From Homoserinimonas sedimenticola (GTDB lineage: Bacteria; Actinomycetota; Actinomycetes; Actinomycetales; Microbacteriaceae): a stretch of 64,000 nucleotides of DNA. Under the pieces are notes generated by a model. It was not told the DNA's origin, made no database searches, and was given only the letters and a program-made list of their open reading frames with translations. Made by a program: the position numbers and the translations under genes. This document shows, one piece after another, positions 34,514 through 43,163 of the stretch; the first letter of the stretch is position 1, and each line of letters opens with the position of its first letter. Location of the stretch: assembly GCF_026094475.1 (NCBI RefSeq), contig NZ_JAPELL010000001.1, forward strand, positions 1,884,326-1,948,325. The letters run 5' to 3'.

Positions 34514-34560
34514 TCCACTTGAAACAATGTTGGATGCGGTAACCGATAGATTGGATCCAA
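34513..34560. promoter_or_regulatory. Operator pair upstream of the peptide-type ABC operon
   Basis: ATCCACTT-N8-GTTGGAT (34513-34535) repeats the 23-bp site at 30696-30718. A second, perfect 10-bp palindrome TTGGATCCAA follows at 34551-34560. The rest of the gap to 34678 shows only the GGAGG ribosome-binding site. Confidence 0.6.
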
Positions 34561-34678
34561 GTTGAGAGAGCACAGCTGGCGCTGCCCGGAGGCTCTCGAG
34601 ACGTCGCCGCCGGCTCCCTGAACCCGGACGGCGCGCTCACCCAGTTGCACCACTTGTGACCCCTTGGAGGACAGCACC

Positions 34679-36247
34679 ATGGTTAGAAAGAGCCTGCTCA
34701 CGACTGCGGCGGTCGTCGCAGTCGGGAGCCTCGCGCTCGCCGGATGCTCGGGCGGTTCCGCGCCCGCCGACGGCGCGGAAACAGACACGATCAACGCAGA
34801 GCTCTGGTATGCACCCGCGACCTTCGACCCGGCGAAGGCGTCCGCAACATCCGACCGCACGATCGCTCGTCTCGGCTTCGATACCCTGCTCCGCCAGGGC
34901 GACACCGAGGCTCTCGTCGGCGGTCTCGCAACCGAGTGGGAGTCGACCTCAGCCTCCGAATACAGCTTCACGATCCGCGACGACGCCACCTGCGCGGATG
35001 GCACGGCCATCACGCCCAGCGTCATCGCCGCATCCTTCGAATACCTGACCGGCCTCGAAGACAGCGGTGCTCAGACGTGGAAGGCGCAGGCCTTCGGCAC
35101 GGGCGAGGCCACCTTCACGGCCGACGACGAGGCGGGAACGCTCGACGTCTCGCTGAGCGAGCCCTACTCGCAGCTTCTCTACGGTGTCACGGGCTCCGGC
35201 ACGGGCATCATCTGCCCCGCCGGTCTTGAGGACACGGAGGGTCTCGCGGCGGGCACCGTCGAGGGCGCCTTCTCCGGCCCCTACACGCTCACCGACTCCA
35301 CGGCCGGCGTGAGCGCGACTTACTCGCTCCGCGACGACTACGACGCCTGGCCCGCATGGGAGACGGTCGAGGGAGAGCCCGCCGCCACCATCAACCTCAC
35401 GGTTCAGCCCGACTCCAACACGAGCGCCAACCTGCTCGAATCCGGCGGAGTCGACGTGGCCCGCTTCTACGACTCCAACGCGCTCCGCTTCGAGGAGGAC
35501 GACTCCTACAGCGTTGTGAGCTTCGCGAGCTCGGCATACAACCTGGTGTTCAACCAGTCGCCCGGCTCCGGCTCGGTCTTCGAAGGCAACCCGGAGCTGC
35601 GTGCGGCCGTCGCCCAGGCGATCGACCCGCAGGGCTTCAATAACGCGGGCCTCGACGGCCTCGGTGTCGAGCAGTTCACGGTGAACTCCGCCAGCTACAA
35701 CTGCGCGCTCGAGGAGCCCTCGCTGCTGCACGACTACGACCCGGCCGCCGCCAGCGAGCTGCTCACGGGACAGAACATCCGCCTGCTCATCATGTCGAAC
35801 TGGGACCCGGCCGCCGACTACCTCGCGGAGTCGCTGCGCGCCGCCGGCGCGACCGTCGAGGTCTCTGCACCGGACCCCGCCGACTGGACCAAGCAGATGC
35901 GCACCGAGCCCGGTACGTGGGATGTCGCGGTCGCGGCGGAGAACGCCGAGTCGGGTCTCATCCACCTCTCGATCGCTCGCTACCTCGGCCCGACCTACGC
36001 GGAGGGCGGCACCAACGTCGCCTACACCGACAACCCTGAGGGCGTCGAGTTCTACGAGGCCGGCATGAACGCCGCCGACTCGGAGACGCAGTGCGAGAAC
36101 TTCCTCGCGGCGCAGGAGACGATCCTGGAGGACACCGCGATGATGCCGCTCATCACCGACACCCACCGCTATGTCGCCCGTGACGGCTTCGCCACCTACG
36201 TCCTCTCGGGCTACTGGGACATCTCCGCGATGCGCATCGTCGGCTGA
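34679..36247 (+). CDS. Peptide/opine-type ABC importer binding lipoprotein (family 5)
   Basis: Extracellular binding protein of 522 residues from ATG 34679. Lipobox LAGC with Cys23. The mature chain has family 5 blocks: ELWYAPATFDPAKASA at the start, FDTLLRQGD, YSFTIRDDATCADG and a DPQGFNNAGLDG region near residue 325. Family members bind oligopeptides, nickel, opines or oligosaccharides. Given the amidase and amidohydrolases around it, the ligand is probably a nitrogen-containing amide or peptide-like compound. Confidence 0.9.
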   Translation: MVRKSLLTTAAVVAVGSLALAGCSGGSAPADGAETDTINAELWYAPATFDPAKASATSDRTIARLGFDTLLRQGDTEALVGGLATEWESTSASEYSFTIRDDATCADGTAITPSVIAASFEYLTGLEDSGAQTWKAQAFGTGEATFTADDEAGTLDVSLSEPYSQLLYGVTGSGTGIICPAGLEDTEGLAAGTVEGAFSGPYTLTDSTAGVSATYSLRDDYDAWPAWETVEGEPAATINLTVQPDSNTSANLLESGGVDVARFYDSNALRFEEDDSYSVVSFASSAYNLVFNQSPGSGSVFEGNPELRAAVAQAIDPQGFNNAGLDGLGVEQFTVNSASYNCALEEPSLLHDYDPAAASELLTGQNIRLLIMSNWDPAADYLAESLRAAGATVEVSAPDPADWTKQMRTEPGTWDVAVAAENAESGLIHLSIARYLGPTYAEGGTNVAYTDNPEGVEFYEAGMNAADSETQCENFLAAQETILEDTAMMPLITDTHRYVARDGFATYVLSGYWDISAMRIVG

Positions 36248-36295
36248 CCCCGACATGCACCGCCCGGACCGGATCTCTGAGGAGCACCACCACTC

Positions 36296-37342
36296 ATGAG
36301 CACACAGACCCACGAGTCCTCCCCCGTGTCCGGTCCGGGCACCCCCGTCCTCGACGGCCCGCCGCGCGCCGCCTCCCTTGGCGGCGCGTGGCGGAGGTTC
36401 CTCCTCCGCCGCGGGGTGGGCCTCGTCATCAACCTCGCACTCCTGGTCATCGTGACCTTCCTCATCGTGCAGCTCATCCCCGGCGACCCGGCCACGGCGA
36501 TCGCGGGGGAGAGCGCCACGCTCGCGCAGGTGGAACTCGTCCGCACGCAGCTCGGGCTCGACCAGCCCTTCTTCGTGCAGTTCGGCACCTACCTGTTGGG
36601 CGTTCTGCAGCTCGACTTCGGAACCTCCTTCCGCTATCGGGTCCCCGCCCTCGAGGTCGTCATGGCGGCGGTGCCGTTCACCCTCGCGATCACCGTTGCG
36701 GCCGTCATCCTGCTCCTGGTGTTGGGCCTCGCGCTCGGCATGGCGGTCGGGGTCGCAACCCGGGGCGACCGCCGGCGCTGGCTCGGCGGCACCTTCAACG
36801 TCGTCACCGGGGTCATCTCCTCGGTCCCCGTCTACGTGCAGGCGACAGCATTCGTCGTCATCTTCGCGGTGCTGCTCCGGGTGCTGCCGCCCGCCTACTC
36901 GCCCGCCTACGGCTTCGGCATCGCCGCGATCCTGCCGATCGCGTCACTCACGGTCGGCGGCATGTGCTCCGTCGCCCGCATCGTCCGGCGCGAGACGGCC
37001 GTCATCCTCGAGCAGGACTACATGCGCACGGCCCGCGGATGGCGCCTCCCCGCCCTCTCGCTCTACGCCAGGCACATGCTGCCCAACCTGCTCACCACCG
37101 CCCTGACCCTCTCGGGCATCATCCTCACGGCGCTCCTCGGCTCGGCCCTCATCACGGAGGCCGTCTTCGCCTGGCCCGGGCTCGGGGGAGTCATCGTTCA
37201 GGCGATCGCGATCGACAAGGACTACCCGATCATCCGCGCCGCGGTCTTCGTGATCGGCCTCATCTCGCTCGTCATCACCCTCGTCATCGACGTCATTCTG
37301 GGTCTCATCGACCCGCGAACCCTCGGAGAGAAGCGTGGCTGA
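36296..37342 (+). CDS. DppB-type ABC permease
   Basis: Inner-membrane permease of 348 residues from ATG 36296 with GAGGAGC ribosome-binding site. After a polar N-terminal tail it shows the DppB opening (FLIVQLIPGDPA), a periplasmic helical stretch (VELVRTQLGLDQPF), and the EAA-like loop QDYMRTARGWRLP near residue 240. About six membrane helices. It overlaps the next gene by 8 bp. Confidence 0.93.
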   Translation: MSTQTHESSPVSGPGTPVLDGPPRAASLGGAWRRFLLRRGVGLVINLALLVIVTFLIVQLIPGDPATAIAGESATLAQVELVRTQLGLDQPFFVQFGTYLLGVLQLDFGTSFRYRVPALEVVMAAVPFTLAITVAAVILLLVLGLALGMAVGVATRGDRRRWLGGTFNVVTGVISSVPVYVQATAFVVIFAVLLRVLPPAYSPAYGFGIAAILPIASLTVGGMCSVARIVRRETAVILEQDYMRTARGWRLPALSLYARHMLPNLLTTALTLSGIILTALLGSALITEAVFAWPGLGGVIVQAIAIDKDYPIIRAAVFVIGLISLVITLVIDVILGLIDPRTLGEKRG

Positions 37343-39068
37343 TACCGTCAACGCCGTCCGCACCGCCGCTGCGTCCCCGGCAGGTCCCCGCAGTTTCCGC
37401 TGGAACGCCGGCCTCATCCTGGGGCTCGGGATGCTCGCGGTCGTCGCCCTCGTCGCCATCTTCGCTCCTATCGTCCTCGGTGGGCAGGCGAGCGGCCTCG
37501 GGGGCACCCCCAACCTTGGCTCGACCCCCGAGCATCCGCTTGGCACCGACACTCTCGGCAGGGACATGCTCGCCCGCACGCTCGTGGCGACACGGGCCAC
37601 CGTCCTGATGGCCGCGATCGCGACGGCACTCTCCTCCATCACGGGAATCGCGATCGGCATCGCGATCTGGCTCGCGCCCCGTCGCATCCGTGAACTGGGG
37701 CTCCGCGCGATCGAGTTCGCCGTGAGCTACCCGACCATGCTGGTCGCGATCATCGTCGCGGCGATCCTCGGCCAGGGGGTCGTGCAGGTCGTCGTCGCCA
37801 TCGCGATCGCGAACGTCGCCGGTTTCGCCCGGCTCACGGCCAATCTGGCGGCAAAGATCGCCACGAGCGAATACGTCACGACGGCGCGGCTCATGGGGGT
37901 TCCCGCGAGCCGGGTGGCGGCGCGACACGTGCTGCCCAACATGGCGGAGCCGACCCTCATCCTCATCGCGGGGGCGTTCTCGGGCGCGCTCGTCGAGATC
38001 TCCGGCCTGTCGTTCATCGGCCTCGGCGCACAGACGCCCGCCTTCGACTGGGGCACGCTCCTCAACGATGGGCTCAACAAGATCGTCGTCAACCCCATCG
38101 TGATCGTCGGCCCCGCCGTTGCCCTCACCTTCACGTCGCTCGCCGCTCTCCTTGTCGGCGACGGCCTCGCGGCGGCAGCGAACCCGCGCTCCAACAGCAC
38201 GCAGGCTCGGCTCGTCCGCGACAAGGCGGCGCCCACGATCGAGCGGGGCGATGCCGTGCTCGTGGCCGACGGCATCACGGTGGCGCACGGCGCAAGCGGT
38301 GCAACGCTCGTGTCGGATGTCTCGTTCACGATCGGTCGCGGCGAGGTGCTCGGCATCGTCGGCGAGTCGGGGTCCGGAAAGTCGCTCACGGCATCCGTCG
38401 TCGCGAAGCTGCTGGGGGAGGGGCTCTCCGCCTCGGCGCGCCGACTTGAGCTCGACGGGGTCGACCTGCTCGGCCCCGTGCCACCGCGCGAACTCGCCTC
38501 CAAGATCGGGCTCATCTATCAAGACCCCGGCACGTCGCTCAATCCCGCCATGGTGCTCGGCCGACAGCTCTCCGAGGTGCTCACGCTGCGCCTGCGACAC
38601 AGCCGCCGGGCATCCCGCGAGCTTCTGCTCTCGAAGTTCCGCCAGGTCATGCTCTCCGACCCCGAGGGCAGGCTGCGGCAGTACCCGCACCAGCTCTCGG
38701 GCGGCATGAAGCAGCGCGCCATGATTGCCTCCGCCATGAGCACCGACCCCGTGCTCCTCATCGCCGACGAGCCCACGACCGCCCTCGACGTCACCGTGCA
38801 GCGTGAGGTGCTCACGGTGCTGGGGCGGATGAATGAGGAATCCGGCACCGCCGTGTTGTTCATCTCGCACGACCTCGGTGTCGTTCGCGCCCTGTGCGAT
38901 CGAGTGCTCGTCATGAAGGACGGCAAGATCGTCGAGCGCATCGACGACATGGCGGGCCTCTCCGCGGAGAGCGTGAGCCACCCCTACACGAAGCAGCTGC
39001 TGGCGGCGACGCCCGTCGTCACCCTGCCGACCGCCGCCCCGACCGCACGCACGGAAGGTGAATCATGA
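37335..39068 (+). CDS. DppC-DppD fusion: ABC permease joined to ATPase
   Basis: Single polypeptide of 577 residues from GTG 37335. Residues 1-285 are a DppC-type permease (HPLGTDTLGRDMLARTL, EYVTTARLMGVPASRV). After a linker comes a DppD-type ATPase with Walker A GESGSGKS, Q-loop YQDPGTSLNP, signature LSGGMKQR and Walker B LLIADEPTTALD. The usual separate permease and ATPase genes are thus one frame with no internal stop. The ATPase half ends in the family tail HPYTKQLL. Confidence 0.93.
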   Translation: MADTVNAVRTAAASPAGPRSFRWNAGLILGLGMLAVVALVAIFAPIVLGGQASGLGGTPNLGSTPEHPLGTDTLGRDMLARTLVATRATVLMAAIATALSSITGIAIGIAIWLAPRRIRELGLRAIEFAVSYPTMLVAIIVAAILGQGVVQVVVAIAIANVAGFARLTANLAAKIATSEYVTTARLMGVPASRVAARHVLPNMAEPTLILIAGAFSGALVEISGLSFIGLGAQTPAFDWGTLLNDGLNKIVVNPIVIVGPAVALTFTSLAALLVGDGLAAAANPRSNSTQARLVRDKAAPTIERGDAVLVADGITVAHGASGATLVSDVSFTIGRGEVLGIVGESGSGKSLTASVVAKLLGEGLSASARRLELDGVDLLGPVPPRELASKIGLIYQDPGTSLNPAMVLGRQLSEVLTLRLRHSRRASRELLLSKFRQVMLSDPEGRLRQYPHQLSGGMKQRAMIASAMSTDPVLLIADEPTTALDVTVQREVLTVLGRMNEESGTAVLFISHDLGVVRALCDRVLVMKDGKIVERIDDMAGLSAESVSHPYTKQLLAATPVVTLPTAAPTARTEGES

Positions 39069-39838
39069 CCGACTTGATGCTCGATGTTCGCGGCCTCGAC
39101 GTGACCTTCGGTTCCACCACTGTGCTGCACGGTGTCGACGTGACACTGGCCAAGGGCCGCACGGTCGGCGTCGTGGGCGAATCCGGCTCCGGCAAGTCGA
39201 CCCTCGCCAAGGTGCTCGTCGGTTCGGTGCGGCCGAGCGCGGGGCACGTGGACGTCGACGGCGTCGACCTCGTCAACCACGAGCACACGTCGATGCGTCG
39301 CTACCGGCGACGCGTGCAGATGATCCCGCAGGACCCTTACTCGTCGCTGTCGCCCCGCCGCACGATCGGGCAGACCCTCGCCGAGGCCATCAACCCGATC
39401 CGCTCCCGGGTCTCCGATCACAGGGACCTCATCGCATCCTGGCTTGAGCGGGTCGGCCTGACGCCCGACATGATGCACCGCTACCCGCATGAGTTCTCGG
39501 GTGGCCAGCGGCAGCGCATCGCCATCGCGCGGGGGCTCATCATCGACCCCGACTTCGTGATCGCCGACGAGATCACCTCCGCCCTCGACGTTTCGGTGCA
39601 GGCCCAGATCCTCGAGCTTCTCGCCGAGATCAAGGAATCGCTCGGGATCACCATGATGTTCATCTCGCACAACCTCGCCGTGGTGCAGCGGGTGAGCGAC
39701 GAGGTGCTCGTTCTCTACCAGGGCAGGGTTGTGGAGGCGGGTCCCGTCGAGGAGATCTACGCGAACCCCCAGCACTGGTACACGCGGCGTCTCCTCGACG
39801 CCGACCCCGGCTCGCCCGGTTTCAGCCTGGCCGGCTAG
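39065..39838 (+). CDS. DppF-type ABC ATPase
   Basis: Second ATPase of the importer, 257 residues, ATG at 39065 overlapping the fusion stop by 4 bp. Walker A GESGSGKST, Q-loop PQDPYSSL, signature FSGGQRQR, Walker B FVIADEITSALD with Ile replacing the common Pro after Glu, and the switch region SHNLAVV with Asn in place of the usual Asp after His. It pairs with the ATPase half of the fusion. Confidence 0.93.
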   Translation: MTDLMLDVRGLDVTFGSTTVLHGVDVTLAKGRTVGVVGESGSGKSTLAKVLVGSVRPSAGHVDVDGVDLVNHEHTSMRRYRRRVQMIPQDPYSSLSPRRTIGQTLAEAINPIRSRVSDHRDLIASWLERVGLTPDMMHRYPHEFSGGQRQRIAIARGLIIDPDFVIADEITSALDVSVQAQILELLAEIKESLGITMMFISHNLAVVQRVSDEVLVLYQGRVVEAGPVEEIYANPQHWYTRRLLDADPGSPGFSLAG

Positions 39839-39853
39839 CACGACGACGAGAGG

Positions 39854-41125
39854 ATGCTCATGGGGGCACGTCTGCCGCTCACACCGCAGGGCCACGGCGA
39901 GGTTCGCTACGTCGGCGCAACACTCATCGACGGCACGGGAGCCGCACCGATCCGCGACAGCGAGGTCGAGGTGCACGACGACCGCATCACCTACGCGGGG
40001 CCGCGACGGGATGCTGCGAGCGATGTCCGTACGGTCGACCTGAGCGGCAGCATCCTCATGCCCGGCTTCGTCGACGCGCACGTGCACCTCGCAATGGTGC
40101 CGGGCTCATCGGAGGAGCAGCGCGCCTGGTTCCCCGAGGAGGCGGCCTTCGCGGTCGCCGAGCAGCTGCGGGCCACGGTGGATGCCGGCGTGACGACCGC
40201 GAGGGACCTCGACGGCCTCACTCCGGGCTACCGCAACGCGATCGAGCGCGGGAGCATCATCGGCCCGCGCCTGCACCTCGCGATCGCGATGCTCTCCCCG
40301 ACGGGCGGGCACGCCGACCCCGTCATGCCCAACGGTTCACTTCCGGCCTGGGCGGTGCGCCTGGGGATGCCCACCCCGGGCGTTGTCGACACTGCGGAGG
40401 ACGTCATCCGCACGGTCCGCGCGTTGCTCCGCACGGGTGCCGACGCCATCAAGGTGTGCACCTCTGGGGGAGTCGGTTCGCCGACGGATGAGCCCGAGGA
40501 TGCGGGCCTGCCGGAGGAACACGTGCGACTCATCACCGAGATCCTCGGCGGCCGCGGCGACAAGCCGGTCACCTCCCACGCGCTCACGGACGCGGGCGTG
40601 CGCACGGCCGTGCTCGGCGGCGTCGCCAGCATCGAGCACGGCTACGACCTGAGTGACGAGACGATCGCGCTCATGGTCGAGCGCGGCACCGTGTTGGTGC
40701 CGACACTCAGCACCCTCATGCGCACGCTTCCGCCCTCGGCCCCGCCGTCGCGCGTCGAGGAGCGTGCAATCCTGCAGCGCAGGGGACTCGACTCCGTGCG
40801 TCGTGCCATCGCCGCGGGCGTGCGGGTCGCACTCGGCACGGATGCGGGCGTGCACCCCCACGGCCGAAACCTGCGCGAGCTCGCGTGGCTCGTCGAGGCG
40901 GGGCTGAGCCCGCTCGAGGCGATCCGCGCCGGCACCCTCGAGGGGGCGCGGCTGCTGGGGCTCGACGAGAACCTCGGCTCGATCGAGCCGGGCAAGCTCG
41001 CCGACCTCGTCGTCAGCTCGTGCGACCCGCTGACGGAGATCGAGCGCATGGTGGAGCCCGGAAGCATCCGTATGGTCGTGCAGTCCGGGCGGATGCTCGT
41101 GGACCTCGACCGCCGCGCCGACTGA
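39854..41125 (+). CDS. Binuclear-metal amidohydrolase (imidazolonepropionase/prolidase-like)
   Basis: Cytoplasmic hydrolase of 423 residues. The ATG at 39854 or 39860 both follow GAGAGG. Metal-site motifs in order: GFVDAHVHL, carboxylated-Lys candidate in AIKVCTSGG, TSHA, IEHGYD and GTDAGVHPHG. The whole set is intact, so the enzyme should be active. Relatives include Xaa-Pro/Xaa-Arg dipeptidases and imidazolonepropionase-like enzymes. As the last gene after a peptide-type importer, it probably cleaves the imported amide or cyclic compound. Confidence 0.85.
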   Translation: MLMGARLPLTPQGHGEVRYVGATLIDGTGAAPIRDSEVEVHDDRITYAGPRRDAASDVRTVDLSGSILMPGFVDAHVHLAMVPGSSEEQRAWFPEEAAFAVAEQLRATVDAGVTTARDLDGLTPGYRNAIERGSIIGPRLHLAIAMLSPTGGHADPVMPNGSLPAWAVRLGMPTPGVVDTAEDVIRTVRALLRTGADAIKVCTSGGVGSPTDEPEDAGLPEEHVRLITEILGGRGDKPVTSHALTDAGVRTAVLGGVASIEHGYDLSDETIALMVERGTVLVPTLSTLMRTLPPSAPPSRVEERAILQRRGLDSVRRAIAAGVRVALGTDAGVHPHGRNLRELAWLVEAGLSPLEAIRAGTLEGARLLGLDENLGSIEPGKLADLVVSSCDPLTEIERMVEPGSIRMVVQSGRMLVDLDRRAD

Positions 41126-41136
41126 CACGGCCCGGC

Positions 41137-41823
41137 TCAGGCCGCCGCGAGGTCCCCCAGCGCCTCCTCGATGAGCGCCACGACGCTTTCGGGGGCGGCG
41201 TGGGCGATCGCGTGGCTCGTGTCGACCTCCCGGATGCGGGCACCGGCGCGCTCCGCCATCATCCGCTGCACGCGCGGGAGGATGTGACGGTCGCTCGTCG
41301 CGAGGAGGTACCACGCGGGCCGCAGCGACCACGCCGGGGTGCCCGTCACGGTGGTGAAGATGGCGTCGGCGGAGTCGCGCCGGTGCTCCCGCTCGGCGAG
41401 CCGCACGTGTTCCGGCACGTCCCACGCGAGTGCCTGCCATGCCTCGTCGCTCTCGTCGGCGATCCACTCGCCGTTGGGGCCGCGGCTGAAGTACTGGGAG
41501 ACCGGTGCTGGCTCGTTGCTCGAGACGATGGAGTTGACCGATTCGCCCTCGGTGGGGGCGAAGGCGGCGATGTAGACGAGCCCGCGCACGCGCTCGTGCC
41601 TGCCGGCGTTGGTGATCACGGCGCCCCCGTAGGAGTGTCCGACGAGCAGGGCGTCGTCGTCGACCGCGTCCACGAGGGAGCGGACGGCGGCGACGTCGTC
41701 CTCGAGGGACTGTGATGCGTTGTCGGCGACCGAGACGGTGTGGCCGCGGGCCTCAAGGATGGGCGCGACGAGGCTCCAGGTGAAGGCGGATGCTCCCATG
41801 CCGTGAACGAGAACGATGTGCAT
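41137..41823 (-). CDS. Alpha/beta hydrolase, methylesterase-like
   Basis: Protein of 228 residues beginning MHIVLVHGMGASAFTW. Nucleophile elbow GHSYGG, and a late SHAIAHAAPE block carrying the catalytic His. The small size and motif spacing are those of the hydroxynitrile-lyase/methylesterase group. It is convergent with the amidohydrolase. Its start is preceded by an inverted repeat, TTGGATA...TATCCAA, related in core to the operators of the neighbouring cluster. Substrate unknown. Confidence 0.85.
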   Translation of the reverse strand: MHIVLVHGMGASAFTWSLVAPILEARGHTVSVADNASQSLEDDVAAVRSLVDAVDDDALLVGHSYGGAVITNAGRHERVRGLVYIAAFAPTEGESVNSIVSSNEPAPVSQYFSRGPNGEWIADESDEAWQALAWDVPEHVRLAEREHRRDSADAIFTTVTGTPAWSLRPAWYLLATSDRHILPRVQRMMAERAGARIREVDTSHAIAHAAPESVVALIEEALGDLAAA

Positions 41824-41838
41824 GGAGACCCTCCGCGA

Positions 41839-41869
41839 TTGGATACATTTGCGAGGCAATCATATCCAA
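41839..41869. promoter_or_regulatory. Inverted repeat before the alpha/beta hydrolase
   Basis: TTGGATA-N17-TATCCAA, perfect 7-bp arms, in the 62-bp gap before the minus-strand hydrolase gene. It shares the TTGGAT core with sites at 30696-30720 and 34513-34560 but has wider spacing. Confidence 0.6.
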
Positions 41870-41885
41870 AGACGGAGGGGGAAGC

Positions 41886-42593
41886 CTAGAAGCGGTCAGG
41901 CGACGGTGTGCTCGTGTGTTGCACCGAGACATCCGCGTGGCGGTCGAAACGGTAGCCGACACCGCGCACCGTGCGGACGATCTCCTCGTAGCCGCCCAGC
42001 TTGGCACGAAGGCGCCGCACATGCACATCAATCGTGCGCTCGTTGGGTGCGTCCTCGTCGTCGACGCCCCACAGGCCGGCGATGAGCTGGGCGCGGTCGA
42101 TCGTGCTGCCTTCGCGCAGCACGAGGTACTGCAGGAGCTCGAACTCCTTGTAGGTGAGCGGGGCGACCTCGCCGTCGAGCACGACGCGCTTGCGCGAGAG
42201 GTCGATGATGACGCCACCACGCGACTCCGGTTCGATCGTCTCGGCATCCTGCTTGCGGTGTTTGGCGAGCGCGGCAGGGTCCTGCAGGGCGAGCCGCACC
42301 ACGTCGACATCGCGCCCGCCGACTCCCTGCGGGGCGAGAGCCACGGCGGCGTGCGTCTCGGCGGTTGGCACGAGCTGCTGCGTGAGCGTCTTGAGCGCCT
42401 CGACGATCGCGCCGAGGTCGGTTCCGGCGGCGGCAGCCTTGAGCTCGTCAACGCCCACATAGAGCACGAAGCCGCGCGCCTCGGTGCCCTCGGGCACGGC
42501 GCGGAGGCGGCGCTGCGGCGCGGGTTCGGCGGCGGGCGCGGCGGCGACAGGAGCGGGAGTCTGGGCGGGGGAGAGGTTGAGTGCGAGTGACAT
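41886..42593 (-). CDS. PhoB-type winged-helix regulator without a receiver domain
   Basis: Protein of 235 residues. The first ~35 residues are Ala/Pro-rich and look disordered. Residues ~40-130 form an unrecognised alpha/beta segment (FVLYVGVDEL, VEALKTLTQQLV). Residues ~125-220 are an OmpR/PhoB winged-helix domain (VVLDGEVAPLTYKEFELLQYL, TIDVHVRRLRAKLG, IRTVRGVGYRF). No phosphorylatable Asp receiver is present, so it is not a classical response regulator. A possible leader peptide and hairpin lie upstream. Confidence 0.85.
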   Translation of the reverse strand: MSLALNLSPAQTPAPVAAAPAAEPAPQRRLRAVPEGTEARGFVLYVGVDELKAAAAGTDLGAIVEALKTLTQQLVPTAETHAAVALAPQGVGGRDVDVVRLALQDPAALAKHRKQDAETIEPESRGGVIIDLSRKRVVLDGEVAPLTYKEFELLQYLVLREGSTIDRAQLIAGLWGVDDEDAPNERTIDVHVRRLRAKLGGYEEIVRTVRGVGYRFDRHADVSVQHTSTPSPDRF

Positions 42594-42672
42594 CGGTCGA
42601 ATTCCTACGTGAGGGGTGAAGGGCCTCTAATGATGAGGGTGTGATCCTTCGGTTACACAGGGTGTGCGCTGG

Positions 42673-42705
42673 GGATGATCGCCCCGCCATGAGGGGGCGT
42701 CATCC
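42673..42705 (-). other. Hairpin in the leader of the winged-helix gene
   Basis: GGATGA-T-CGCCCC pairs with GGGGGCG-TCATCC with a single bulge. It lies between the short Cys-rich frame (42778-42876) and the regulator start at 42593. It could be an attenuator-type structure. Confidence 0.45.
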
Positions 42706-42777
42706 GGAGTTCGAGGCGACGCAGCGGCGCGGATGCTGCGGGGCTGGGTCGGTCGCGAACTCGGCTTCCGTGGCCGG

Positions 42778-42876
42778 CTAGGCGCACATTCGACAACACA
42801 TGGCGCGTGCCGGCATCATCATGCCGGCGTTCCTCGAAGCCTCACGAGAGGTCAAGGTGCGCGCGAATGCAGTCAT
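42778..42876 (-). CDS. Possible leaderless Cys-rich leader peptide (32 aa)
   Basis: A 32-residue frame beginning MTAFARTLTSRE and ending MCCRMCA, on the same strand as and 184 bp before the winged-helix regulator. On the minus strand GATACT sits 7 nt before its ATG and TTGCTT 18 nt further up, a plausible -10/-35 pair that would place the transcript start at the ATG. The Cys-Cys run resembles amino-acid-sensing leader peptides of actinomycetes. Chance is not excluded. The rest of the 42594-43210 gap holds repeats only. Confidence 0.35.
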   Translation of the reverse strand: MTAFARTLTSREASRNAGMMMPARAMCCRMCA

Positions 42877-43003
42877 GCCGTCAAGTATCAGCCCGACGGC
42901 GGCCAAAAAGCAAGCGCGTCGCTGAATTCGCGGCGCCGACTCCGCGCTGCCGGGTGAGCGGCGCCGGGCGCGGTCCCGCACGTACCGCTTCCCCGTCCCA
43001 TCA

Positions 43004-43066
43004 CCGCGGTGTTTTCTGCTCAACGCGCCCCCACAAATCTCCGCGGTGAGCAGAAAACACCGCGCT
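43004..43066. repeat. Dispersed palindrome, copy 4
   Basis: CCGCGGTGTTTTCTGCTCA pairs with TGAGCAGAAAACACCGCG. The apex is less regular than in copies 1 and 2. It lies beyond the 3' end of upp, next to a 9-bp tandem array. Confidence 0.85.
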
Positions 43067-43082
43067 GTTGGGAGAACGGATG

Positions 43083-43163
43083 CCGCGCCCGCCGCGCCCG
43101 CCGCGCCCGCCGCGCCCGCCGCGCCCGCCGCGCCCGCCGCGCCCGCCGCGCCCGCCGCGCCCG
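43083..43163. repeat. Tandem array of a 9-bp unit CCGCGCCCG
   Basis: Nine perfect head-to-tail copies of CCGCGCCCG, then degenerate copies to about 43199. It ends only about 12 bp from the upp stop codon. In one frame it would encode Ala-Ala-Pro repeats, but no real gene runs through it. Confidence 0.9.

Noticed and set aside
41886-42593. Two-component response regulator
   Set aside because: Only the PhoB-type DNA-binding domain is present; the N-terminal part lacks the receiver Asp and Lys, and no histidine kinase gene is adjacent.
42733-42957. Plus-strand 74-residue frame
   Set aside because: Low-complexity Arg/His-rich translation without ribosome-binding site, antisense to the possible leader peptide.
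43083-43163. CRISPR array
   Set aside because: Units are 9 bp, head-to-tail, with no spacers and no cas genes in the window.
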